Assembly: GCA_031553775.1 (NCBI GenBank)
Contig: JAVBLA010000083.1
Location: forward strand, 1-8,912
Direction: 5' to 3'
DNA: 8,912 bases
Source: JAISFI01 sp031553775
GTDB taxonomy: Bacteria > Bacteroidota > Bacteroidia > Bacteroidales > Azobacteroidaceae
Below, piece by piece: positions 1 through 6,417 of this stretch (its first letter is position 1; every line of letters starts with the position of its first letter). The notes under the pieces are model-generated. The model did not search any database and was not told where the DNA came from. It saw only the letters and a program-made list of their open reading frames with translations. The position numbers were made by a program, and so were the translations under genes.

Positions 1-1
1 A

Positions 2-469
2 GCACAGGAAATCATCCTGGAAGATTTGGTTTCCCAATATCCGGATATGAATCTTACAGACAGTAACCTGCAACGATTGGCAGGTATGTACCGCACGATG
101 CCCGGACATCCGGCACCACCAATCGTAGGATCCTCCCTGGAATCGTTGCAACAAACAATAATTATTTTTTACGAATCCGGTTGCAACAGTTGTGATATCC
201 AATTGGAAAAACTAAAAAACCATTATAGCGGACTACAGGAAAGAGGCATCCGCATTATCTCCATTGCCGCAGACCAGGACGAAAAAGTCTACGAATACCA
301 TTCCAAATCCTTCCCCTGGCCGGATAAACTTTGCGATTTGCTGGGATTCGAAGGTGAAAACTTCAAAAATTACGGAATACTGGGAACTCCCAATCTATTT
401 GTAATTGACGGTAACGGTATTATTCAGGGACGCTATACCAGTTTTGCAGAAACCGGATTGGATAAATAA
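2..469 (+). CDS. Thioredoxin-fold thiol-disulfide oxidoreductase, TlpA/ResA-like (3' part)
   Basis: The reading frame is open to the left edge, so only the C-terminal part of the protein is present. A TTG at 26 lies in frame but is not a convincing start. Three features identify a redoxin domain. A GHPAPPI segment (nt 104-124) is typical of the TlpA/AhpC entry strand. The motif CNSC, with cysteines at 182-184 and 191-193, follows a beta strand (TIIIFYESG). A GTPNLFVID segment carries the cis-proline (389-391) that packs against the active site. Members of this family in Bacteroidota are usually exported or lipid-anchored and reduce or isomerise disulfides in the envelope; the signal region lies outside the window, so location is inferred. 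The frame ends at TAA 467-469, and the codons after it still read like protein for 15 residues (see findings). The gene converges on the FISUMP gene. Fold assignment is confident; substrate is unknown. Confidence 0.88.
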   Translation, partial: AQEIILEDLVSQYPDMNLTDSNLQRLAGMYRTMPGHPAPPIVGSSLESLQQTIIIFYESGCNSCDIQLEKLKNHYSGLQERGIRIISIAADQDEKVYEYHSKSFPWPDKLCDLLGFEGENFKNYGILGTPNLFVIDGNGIIQGRYTSFAETGLDK

Positions 470-617
470 ACGGAAAAACAACAAATAATACAGGAAAACC
501 TGCACGCTCGACCATAGGGACTGAAAGTCGGCGGTTTTAAACCACAACAATTATCAAATAAATTTATACGATTATCTTCATTACTTGGGTAAATTGAATA
601 ATGAATTTAAACTAAAA

Positions 618-654
618 TATCCGGCATAAAGAACAACTGTCTTTATGCCGGATA
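618..654 (-). terminator. Strong hairpin terminator between convergent genes
   Basis: A perfect 14-bp stem (TATCCGGCATAAAG at 618-631 pairing with 641-654) encloses a 9-nt loop. It lies 48 bp past the stop of the minus-strand FISUMP gene. On that strand the stem is followed by a U-rich run (TTTTAGTTTAAATTC), as expected for intrinsic termination. In the plus direction the stem is followed by A residues, so it would stop the thioredoxin transcript less well, although it is placed to protect both genes. Confidence 0.75.
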
Positions 655-701
655 AAAAAATGGTTATTTATGTTTATATGCGATACTTTTGTATGAAACG
701 G

Positions 702-3700
702 TTATTCCTTTACACACCGCACAGATCCCCTGTATGAAGAATTGACATTCACCTGTATTAATCCTCCCTTTGAATAATCTCCACGGTATAGTTGAGTACT
801 ATTCGTAGAATTCCACCAATAGCCATCGGTTCCCCAGTCTGCATAAGTACTGCCGTTATAATAACCAGCAGCCCAGCTTCCATCTACAATCGTTTTTCCT
901 CTCCACCACCTGTCTGCAGAAGTAGCGCCAACGACTGTCCATAGTCTGTTCATTTCGGCGATAGTCGGAACTCTCCATCCTTCAGGACAGGGACTCTGGG
1001 ATTTATTGGTCGTGTTTGCCTGTGACCAGGTATAGTAATATCCTCTCTCTCCAATTGTTTTTCCCGTGTAGGTTGTTCCGGATGCGGTACCCTCTTTGGA
1101 GTTTTCTACCATCCAACATTGTGGGGCTGTAGTTCCGTTTGCAGTATTGTAAAAATGGGTTTTATAGGTGTTGGCACCGAACGTAACCAATCCGGCAACT
1201 CCGTTCAAACCGCAACAACTGCAATCTTTGATATTTACGGTCAGGGATTCTTTTTTAGGATTCATCCCATCTAAATAATAGGCATGTATGGCTACGGTAA
1301 CAGGATTATTCTGGGTTCTGCCGGCAGCTATCGGTTCTATGTTTCCATTTTTCTTGCCGAGAGTTTCCTTGTATTTAATGCTTATTGTATAAATACCCCC
1401 ATCTACCAGGGTGTTTGGAATTCCTGTTTGCACAACATAACTTTCCACTGCCTCCAGAGGATCTTCAATTACAAAATCCAGATTGCTGTTTGAAGTGCCG
1501 GAGTTTTTGAATGTATAAGTGTACGATCTGCTGAAATCGGCTTTAGAGGATGCCCGGCTGCTCAAAGCTCCACAAGTGGCGTTGTCATTTGCCGTTGAAT
1601 AGGCTATGTCAAAACAGGTTTCTCCCCAAAGCACTCCACTTCCTGTGGTGGCTCCTGAAAGATCGATGATCCGTATTTCCGGGAATGTTGCTATTTTAGA
1701 ATTTCCGGCGCAGTTATCCACTTCGCAGGTGTATACACCGGAATGGCTGACTTGTGTATCGGAAATGTTGTAAATAGCAGCGTTCGGCGCACCGGCTATC
1801 GGATTTCCGTTTAGTTTCCAAGTATAAGTCTTTGGATTTGTTCCTGTAGCATCAACTACCATATTCAACGGGTTACCTTTGATCATGGGAGAGGTCAACG
1901 GACTTCTGGTAATGCCATTGATGTATACAGGCGAACAAGCCGGTTGTACAGTTACCGGAAGAGTCAATGGAAGGCTGCTTCCGCATTCATTTTTTGCAAC
2001 GACTGATACGTTGACCGTGAGAGGAAATGTTCCGTTGTCCGGAAATTTGATACTTACAGTATGGGTACCTTGGCCATTTTTTATTTCGGCATTCGGATTG
2101 TCTAATGTCCATGTGTATTCAGTTGGAAAATAATTGCCTGATACCTGAAATGTTTTTGTATTTCCTGGCTCTACAGTTGTCGGATTCGATATCCATGTAA
2201 GTCCGGGGTAATCGGAAAGACTTACAGATTGTCCGATAGACCGGGCGCTTTTACAGCTACCTTGTATAACGGCCACTTGATATACACCGATCATATCGGC
2301 AGAAATACTTTGTGTGTTTTCACTTAGTTTTGTGTCTCCGCGATACCATTCATAAGAAGTTCCGGTTACATTTGCCGTAAGACTGGCGGGAGATCCTCCG
2401 CAGATAACCGTTTTACCTATAATGGCCGGTTGATTAGGGGCTGTCCCCGATAAACTTTTTGTGATGATCGTTTCTGCAGTACATCCTACTCCTGTATTAT
2501 CGGTTACCACACAGCGCAATAGAAAGTTACCGGTAGAAGGAGCAGTAGCCGATAACGATTCTCCTTCTCCCAGTTTAGTTTGTCCATTGTACCAATTTAC
2601 AGTTATAGCCGTGCTATATGCTGAATAGTTATATAATAATAAGTCTATATTGCCATTGGAGCAAAAGTCTCCTGCACTATTGACTGGTACTCCATTTACA
2701 TAAACATCGGGTGCAATTAAAGGGGTGGATGCAGCATTGTAAGTTATTTCAACCGGATTACTGGGTTGCGACATGCATCCGGATGCTTCCATTACTGCAA
2801 ACCAGGTACCGGTTTCACTTTGGGAAATGGTTATCTGGTTCCCTGATTTTCCGGCTTGTTTGATCCCGTTTTTATACCAGGTAATTGTTCCCGTTGTAGG
2901 AACATTATAAGCAATCAGGATTACTGTAGATCCGTTGCAAATAATACCATTGTTGGTTGCGGTAATCGAACCTACTGGCGTTGGAGCATTGTCGGAACCT
3001 ATTGATACATCAACATAGTTGGAAGTGCCACAACCTATAAAGTCTTTGTACACAACATATCTTCCGCTCTGGGTCGCCGTCAGATATGTTCCAGTGCCGA
3101 TTTGTATCCCATTAAGCGTCCAAACATAGGAGTAGGAGGTATTCGGACTGGATAAATAAAGCAGGGCAGAGCCATTTCCACAAGTACTGGTACTACCATT
3201 GTCTAAGATTTGAGGAAGAGTGATTATTGGCTCAGGACATGGCATTGCTTCCTGTGTGAAAACGAATGTAGAATTTTTTCCACAAGGATTAGTTACCATC
3301 ACTACTGTTTTTCGGATAGCTGCAGTATTATTGGGTTGAAAATTCACCTTGAATTTTCCATTTGTAGATGATTCCGGAAATACGGTTGCATAATCGTTCC
3401 CTGCGATTATTGTGTAATTCCAGATTCCGGAGATATTACAAGAAAGATCTGTTACCGTAATTTCTTCTGTGGAGCCTCCATCCTTATCTACCGCAGCTGG
3501 TACTTTCGGGGTAATAGTCATGGAACCTCCATCTATAGCGATGGGTTTCCAGTCATTCCCGTCCCACATGTAATACCCTTTGGCGATATTCTTCTGGGCG
3601 TCTTCATTGGTATTGTATACGATCATGCCCGCCAGTTCCATATTCGTTTCCTGCACCCGGACATCGGTGTCGGTAAAATCCGCCGGGATCTTGCCCAGGT

Positions 3701-3887
3701 CCGTGATATTCACATTGGGAAGTACCAATCCCCCGATATAACTGCTGGCCGAAGATTTCTTCAGGTCCAGGATGGCCCCCTTGCGGGGCGACTCGCCGTC
3801 TCCGATAGCCACCTGCCCCTGGAGCGTATGACTCATCAAGAGGATAACCGACAGGGCTATCCAGATAGAATAATGTTTTTTTCGCAT
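702..3887 (-). CDS. Secreted multi-domain Ig/PKD-like protein with C-terminal FISUMP domain
   Basis: The protein has 1061 residues. Residues 1-25 form a signal peptide (basic MRKKH, hydrophobic core, cleavage near GQ) with no lipobox cysteine. Residues 26-118 are a conserved-looking head (GAILDLKK, GGLVLPNVN, GMIVYNTN, GYYMWDGNDW) that I associate with Bacteroidales FISUMP proteins. A BACON-like stretch (about 122-214, ending FVFTQEA) follows. Next come about six Ig/PKD-like modules, each with a W core and a G-x-Y/F strand: around YVWTLNG 254, ITWYKNG 335, VNWYNGQ 430, YEWYRG 512, YTWTLD 591 and YTWKLNG 688. After a linker domain (about 740-885), the FISUMP domain fills 889-1061, with CWMVEN, CPEGWRVPT (C967) and a W/Y/G-rich end. 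FISUMP domains are of unknown molecular function; a surface or adhesin-like role is inference. The 5' 350 nt are clearly GC-richer than the rest. The gene lies 65 bp downstream of the small exported protein gene and probably shares its transcript. Confidence 0.85.
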   Translation of the reverse strand: MRKKHYSIWIALSVILLMSHTLQGQVAIGDGESPRKGAILDLKKSSASSYIGGLVLPNVNITDLGKIPADFTDTDVRVQETNMELAGMIVYNTNEDAQKNIAKGYYMWDGNDWKPIAIDGGSMTITPKVPAAVDKDGGSTEEITVTDLSCNISGIWNYTIIAGNDYATVFPESSTNGKFKVNFQPNNTAAIRKTVVMVTNPCGKNSTFVFTQEAMPCPEPIITLPQILDNGSTSTCGNGSALLYLSSPNTSYSYVWTLNGIQIGTGTYLTATQSGRYVVYKDFIGCGTSNYVDVSIGSDNAPTPVGSITATNNGIICNGSTVILIAYNVPTTGTITWYKNGIKQAGKSGNQITISQSETGTWFAVMEASGCMSQPSNPVEITYNAASTPLIAPDVYVNGVPVNSAGDFCSNGNIDLLLYNYSAYSTAITVNWYNGQTKLGEGESLSATAPSTGNFLLRCVVTDNTGVGCTAETIITKSLSGTAPNQPAIIGKTVICGGSPASLTANVTGTSYEWYRGDTKLSENTQSISADMIGVYQVAVIQGSCKSARSIGQSVSLSDYPGLTWISNPTTVEPGNTKTFQVSGNYFPTEYTWTLDNPNAEIKNGQGTHTVSIKFPDNGTFPLTVNVSVVAKNECGSSLPLTLPVTVQPACSPVYINGITRSPLTSPMIKGNPLNMVVDATGTNPKTYTWKLNGNPIAGAPNAAIYNISDTQVSHSGVYTCEVDNCAGNSKIATFPEIRIIDLSGATTGSGVLWGETCFDIAYSTANDNATCGALSSRASSKADFSRSYTYTFKNSGTSNSNLDFVIEDPLEAVESYVVQTGIPNTLVDGGIYTISIKYKETLGKKNGNIEPIAAGRTQNNPVTVAIHAYYLDGMNPKKESLTVNIKDCSCCGLNGVAGLVTFGANTYKTHFYNTANGTTAPQCWMVENSKEGTASGTTYTGKTIGERGYYYTWSQANTTNKSQSPCPEGWRVPTIAEMNRLWTVVGATSADRWWRGKTIVDGSWAAGYYNGSTYADWGTDGYWWNSTNSTQLYRGDYSKGGLIQVNVNSSYRGSVRCVKE

Positions 3888-3920
3888 AATGTTTGATTGT
3901 TTATTGATTTGATTATTTGT

Positions 3921-3944
3921 TTGATTGATTGATTGATTGATTGA
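3921..3944. repeat. (TTGA)6 tetranucleotide microsatellite
   Basis: Six perfect TTGA units are followed on the left by degenerate TTGATT-like sequence down to about 3895. The tract fills most of the 65-bp spacer between the small-protein stop (3953) and the FISUMP start (3887). Its near edge is 34 nt upstream of that ATG. It reads as TCAA units on the coding strand. No clear Shine-Dalgarno is present in the spacer. Confidence 0.9.
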
Positions 3945-3952
3945 TCTATTAT

Positions 3953-4360
3953 TTACCGGGTGGTATTGTTTGCCCGCTTGCGGACGGACCTCCCGTAGAC
4001 GAAGGCACCATAGAGCACAACGAACCCTCCCAGCAGGAACGTGCCATCCGGGACAGGGGCATTGTCGTTGTGGTAGTTGTCGTTTTCTTTCGAGGAGGGG
4101 TCCTCGAATTCACCGCCACCACCACCGAAACCCCTAAGGACAGGGTTTTCTTCCCCTAAGCCGAAGAAACCGGAAGGGTTGAAGAAAGAACTGCCTGCAG
4201 GCTGGGAAGAAGTGGAAGACTGTCCGGAGCTGCTTTCCTGTTTCTGGCGGAAGAAGCGTTTGCCCGCATATGAAGGGATTTGGACTGACAAGAGAAGGGT
4301 CAATAGCACCAGCAACGGTTTGGAAACTGAGAGCAGGTTTGTACGTAGATTTAGTCTCAT
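3953..4360 (-). CDS. Small exported protein with C-terminal PxPDG-TM-basic tail
   Basis: The product has 135 residues and belongs to no family I can name. Residues 1-32 look like a signal peptide (KPLLVLLTLLL core, likely cleavage after SYA). The mature part is low-complexity: Ser/Gln-rich 41-58, a GGGGG run near 79-83, and an acidic Asn/Asp-rich stretch 84-100. The C-terminus has three parts: APVPDG (101-106), a hydrophobic segment (107-123), and a basic cluster RSVRKR (124-129). This layout is reminiscent of PEP-CTERM/VPDSG-CTERM sorting tails, but no exosortase is visible, so a simple membrane anchor is equally possible. The start is supported by AAAGGAGGGG (4365-4374) four bases upstream. 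The start codon overlaps the stop of an upstream gene remnant (ATGA). A close paralogue starts at 8852. The gene is GC-rich like the first 350 nt of the following FISUMP gene. Confidence 0.75.
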   Translation of the reverse strand: MRLNLRTNLLSVSKPLLVLLTLLLSVQIPSYAGKRFFRQKQESSSGQSSTSSQPAGSSFFNPSGFFGLGEENPVLRGFGGGGGEFEDPSSKENDNYHNDNAPVPDGTFLLGGFVVLYGAFVYGRSVRKRANNTTR

Positions 4361-4434
4361 TTTACCCCTCCTTTCATAAACTTAACGCTCAGCGAACGAG
4401 TGCCTTGAAGGCGCGTGATATATACTCCGTCAGG
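4300..4434 (-). repeat. Inverted repeat, left copy (partner 8778-8912)
   Basis: The sequence is about 84% identical over at least 135 bp to 8778-8912 in opposite orientation; the right copy is cut by the window edge. It includes an exact 20-bp match at its inner end (CCTGACGGAGTATATATCAC, 4415-4434 on the minus strand) and an exact 22-bp match around the Shine-Dalgarno. It spans the end of one gene family and the start of another, so it is a duplicated operon junction. The two copies enclose the recombinase and nearly all of the 689-residue gene. Confidence 0.85.
4357..4434 (-). pseudogene. 3' remnant of a T9SS-tail protein gene, paralogous to the end of the 689-residue gene
   Basis: Read on the minus strand, this is an in-frame 25-codon tail starting PDGVYITRLQ and ending KFMKGGVK, then TGA. 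It matches the last 25 residues of the protein ending at 8855 (PDGVYITHLQ...KFMKGGQK), with 68 of 78 nt identical by my alignment. Homology stops abruptly at about 4434-4440, where AT-rich TTTA-repeat sequence begins, so the rest of the gene has been lost or moved. The remnant carries the Shine-Dalgarno and the ATGA overlap used by the small gene, which may be why it survives. Confidence 0.85.
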
Positions 4435-4520
4435 GGGTGCTATGTTAAATAAATAAATAAAAGTATAATTGCTGAAAATAAATGAATTAAAAATATATTC
4501 CCGATTTACACTCTTTTATA

Positions 4521-4541
4521 TTTACAACAAATCTACAACAT
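4521..4541 (-). promoter_or_regulatory. TTGTAGA repeat array, left (inverted) copy
   Basis: On the minus strand this reads ATGTTGTAGATTT (4541-4529) and continues into GTTGTAAA: two units of the TTGTAGA motif, 11 bp apart. The 13-bp core is an exact inverted match to 4873-4885. The site overlaps a leftward -7-like element. A binding site for the adjacent recombinase or for a regulator is the natural guess. Confidence 0.55.
4528..4535 (-). promoter_or_regulatory. Candidate leftward -7 element for the small-protein/FISUMP operon
   Basis: TAGATTTG on the minus strand matches the Bacteroidota TAnnTTTG -7 consensus exactly and points at the small-protein gene. It would give a leader of about 160 nt. 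No TTTG -33 box lies at the usual 19-21 bp spacing, so the promoter is weak or needs an activator. The element is part of the TTGTAGA repeat array. Confidence 0.35.
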
Positions 4542-4853
4542 TCTCCATCTAAAGAATCGTGTTTTATCAGGCATTTTTATTTTAGTAACACCTAAATTAC
4601 TAATAATCATTTATATGCATATAGTTATTTCAGAATTTCATCTCAAACAAGCGATCATACTTTTTTGACTCAGAAAAGAGAATACATCCGTTTTCGATCC
4701 ATATCTTATAATTTTCGGGATATACCGGAAAAAATACGGCACAAAGAAAAACCGATTATAAAGAATTAGAGACTTCCAATATTTCATTGATCGTCAATTA
4801 AATCTCTAAAAAATTCATTCCCGTGCTTTTATTTTACATTTTCAAAAAATATA

Positions 4854-4886
4854 TTGTAGAAATGTTGTAGAGATGTTGTAGATTTA
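4854..4886 (+). promoter_or_regulatory. Three tandem 11-bp TTGTAGA repeats upstream of the recombinase
   Basis: The units are TTGTAGAAATG (4854-4864), TTGTAGAGATG (4865-4875) and TTGTAGATTTA (4876-4886). The spacing is exactly 11 bp, about one helical turn, so a bound protein would sit on one face of the DNA. The array overlaps the likely recombinase promoter. Opposite-strand copies occur at 4521-4541. Confidence 0.7.
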
Positions 4887-4897
4887 ACGTATTTTTG
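4864..4897 (+). promoter_or_regulatory. Candidate promoter of the recombinase gene
   Basis: TATTTTTG (4890-4897) matches the Bacteroidota -7 consensus TAnnTTTG exactly. A GTTG (4864-4867), one base from the TTTG -33 consensus, lies 22 bp upstream. Transcription would start near 4904, giving a leader of about 50 nt. The -33 region lies inside the TTGTAGA array, so a protein bound there would compete with RNA polymerase; autoregulation by the recombinase is an inference. Confidence 0.5.
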
Positions 4898-4956
4898 CCG
4901 GATTTTTACTATATAAAAATGCGAAAAACACAGGTTTTCCTTAGATAAATATTAGA

Positions 4957-6207
4957 ATGGCCAGTTATAAATTTCTTCTTTTTAAAGGTAATAAAAGACA
5001 AGACGGAAGCTATCCGGTATCACTTCGAATCATTAAAGACCGTAAAACAAAGTTTATCAGGACTGGTTTGAAAGCCTTTCCCTCAGAATGGGACGAAACA
5101 CAGGAACGATTCATAAGCAATAAAAAACTGATTCCAGAATATAAACAATTCAATTCCAACTTATCCCGTTTAGAAGTACGAATCAATGAAATTTTCAGGG
5201 ATTTTGACTTTAACCGGATCGATTGGACATTGAACCAGTTCGAAGATGCCTTTCTCAACAGGTCAAAGAAAGGAAAAATCAAGGATTATTTCCTGAATCA
5301 TATTATAACACTGAAAGAAACGAATCATATTGGAAACGCGGCCTGCTACCGGACGACTTTACATATGCTGGAACTGTTCGATAAAAAATTCGGAGAAAAA
5401 ATATTTCCTGAAATAGACATCAAATATGTAAATAATTTCGATATATATCTTCAGAAAAGAGGCTGTAGCGGAAATACCCGCAAATACTATATGAAAGCTT
5501 TGAGAGCGATTATCAACAAGGCGATCAAAGAAAAAGAAGCTTCCGAAGGCAGTTATCCTTTCGGAAAAGGAGGATTCAATATTTCTTCGCTGGAAGAAGA
5601 AACCGTAAAACGATACCTGCCGATGGACTGCATGGAAAAGATCAAATCTACCATTATGCAAGACCACACATTAGAACTTACACGCAGGATGTTTCTTTTC
5701 TCATATTATTGTTATGGTATTTCATTTATCGATGTGGCTTTACTCACCAAAAAAAATATTATTCGCTATAACGAAGGAAATTATATTGTATATAAACGGA
5801 ATAAAACGAAAGAATCTAAAAAAGTAAAACCGATTCAAATAAAAATTACAGACGAAATACAATCTCATCTGAATTGGTTTTCCCGCCATTGCAGTTTAAT
5901 TGAAAATTATCTCGCACCTGTTGTTTCCAGGGAAGGATATAAAGGAGAACAATTATATAAACACATCCGGAGCCGTTTCATACATAATAATAATAAACTA
6001 AAAGAATTAGCCCGGCAATTGGAAATCAGCCAACTTTCATTGACGAGTTATGTGGCCAGACATACAATGGCCATGACCCTACAGGAAAATCAGGTGCCCC
6101 GGGAAATTATTTCCCAAATTCTGGGACATAACGATCTGATAACAACCAATACCTATCTGGACAGTTTTTCCTGTGGAATTATAGATGAAGCAGTTAAGGT
6201 ACTGTAA
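4957..6207 (+). CDS. Bacteroidales-type tyrosine recombinase/integrase
   Basis: The 416-residue length is normal for the family. Residues 1-95 are the N-terminal arm-type domain (MASYKFLLFKGNKRQDGSYP, GLKAFPSEWD). Residues about 105-200 are the SAM-like core-binding domain (NTRKYYMKALRAIINKAI). The catalytic domain covers about 215-410. Visible catalytic elements are Lys283 in the beta-hairpin motif YKRNKTK, Arg368 in TSYVARHTMA (Tyr365 replaces the usual first His of HxxR), His391 in ILGHND, and nucleophile Tyr400 in TTNTYLDSF. The usual Arg I is absent: the GLR position is GIS (Ser256), and the RGM arginine I expect in related Bacteroidales proteins is Tyr253. IntDOT of CTnDOT is known to have Ser at Arg I and remain active, so this need not mean a dead enzyme. 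The start lacks a Shine-Dalgarno, as is common here. No mobile-element genes accompany it, so a local role (DNA inversion) or an element remnant is more likely than a complete integrative element. Confidence 0.9.
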   Translation: MASYKFLLFKGNKRQDGSYPVSLRIIKDRKTKFIRTGLKAFPSEWDETQERFISNKKLIPEYKQFNSNLSRLEVRINEIFRDFDFNRIDWTLNQFEDAFLNRSKKGKIKDYFLNHIITLKETNHIGNAACYRTTLHMLELFDKKFGEKIFPEIDIKYVNNFDIYLQKRGCSGNTRKYYMKALRAIINKAIKEKEASEGSYPFGKGGFNISSLEEETVKRYLPMDCMEKIKSTIMQDHTLELTRRMFLFSYYCYGISFIDVALLTKKNIIRYNEGNYIVYKRNKTKESKKVKPIQIKITDEIQSHLNWFSRHCSLIENYLAPVVSREGYKGEQLYKHIRSRFIHNNNKLKELARQLEISQLSLTSYVARHTMAMTLQENQVPREIISQILGHNDLITTNTYLDSFSCGIIDEAVKVL

Positions 6208-6301
6208 TCAAATTCTTGTTTAACGTGATCAAAACTTAAAAGTATACCGAAATATACCAAAGATGGGTTGTTTTGTGAAAAAAAATCCTTCAAATCAATG
6301 G

Positions 6302-6309
6302 TACTTTTG
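6302..6309 (+). promoter_or_regulatory. Candidate -7 element upstream of the 689-residue gene
   Basis: TACTTTTG matches TAnnTTTG exactly. A TTTG occurs at 6272-6275, but the 26-bp gap is longer than the usual 19-21. A start near 6316 would give a leader of about 470 nt before 6786. The element overlaps a hairpin whose arms are TTGCAG (6307-6312) and CTGCAA (6322-6327). Confidence 0.45.
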
Positions 6310-6402
6310 CAGCGGGTTTTCCTGCAATGGTCAGGATATTTAGATTCCGGACAACGCACGGAACTCTTTCAATAGAAGAAACGAGAATAATAAATTACTC
6401 TT

Positions 6403-6414
6403 AACAACGCAAAT
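6403..6414 (+). repeat. 12-bp direct repeat AACAACGCAAAT, copy 1 (copy 2 at 6776-6787)
   Basis: The exact 12-mer occurs twice on the same strand, 373 bp apart. Each time it is preceded by an AT-rich TTA/TAA stretch. Copy 1 lies four bases before ATGGAGAAAAC (6418). Copy 2 runs into the ATG of the 689-residue gene (6786). This suggests a duplicated translation-start region. Confidence 0.7.
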
Positions 6415-6417
6415 AAA

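Larger units (their letters stand above)
4441..4956. other. Gene-free AT-rich intergenic region between divergent genes
   Basis: No convincing coding sequence was found here; short frames such as 4615-4668 (17 codons) look random. The region separates the leftward small-protein operon from the rightward recombinase. It contains the TTGTAGA repeat arrays (4521-4541 and 4854-4886), a leftward TAGATTTG element and a rightward TATTTTTG element. Two short direct matches (ATTCCCG followed by CTTTTAT and TTTACA, near 4497 and 4817) lie inside the arrays or next to them. The inner part, about 4545-4850, holds nothing else I can name. Confidence 0.7.

Noticed and set aside
684..691. TACTTTTG on the plus strand, an exact TAnnTTTG match
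   Set aside because: It faces into the 3' end of the minus-strand FISUMP gene, has no TTTG at the right spacing, and no gene follows it; an antisense promoter cannot be supported.
1284..2133. Plus-strand open frames opposite the FISUMP gene (1284-1493 and 1879-2133)
   Set aside because: They are antisense to a long well-supported gene, with no start signal and no protein-like composition.
702..3887. Diversity-generating retroelement target
   Set aside because: No reverse transcriptase, accessory gene or template-like direct repeat of the 3' end was found in the window.
3937..4452. Plus-strand open frames of 60-100 codons opposite the small exported protein gene
   Set aside because: They are antisense to a gene with signal peptide, Shine-Dalgarno and a paralogue; their Pro/Lys-rich or Arg/His-rich composition reflects the complement of the Gly/Ser-rich coding strand.
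4497..4841. Direct repeat ATTCCCG...CTTTTAT...TTTACA near 4497-4526 and 4817-4841
   Set aside because: It requires gaps and lies in very AT-rich DNA, so chance similarity is likely; only mentioned in the region entry.
4957..6207. Complete integrative element or prophage
   Set aside because: The recombinase stands alone: no excisionase, mobilisation, phage or transposition genes and no att-like direct repeats were seen in the window.
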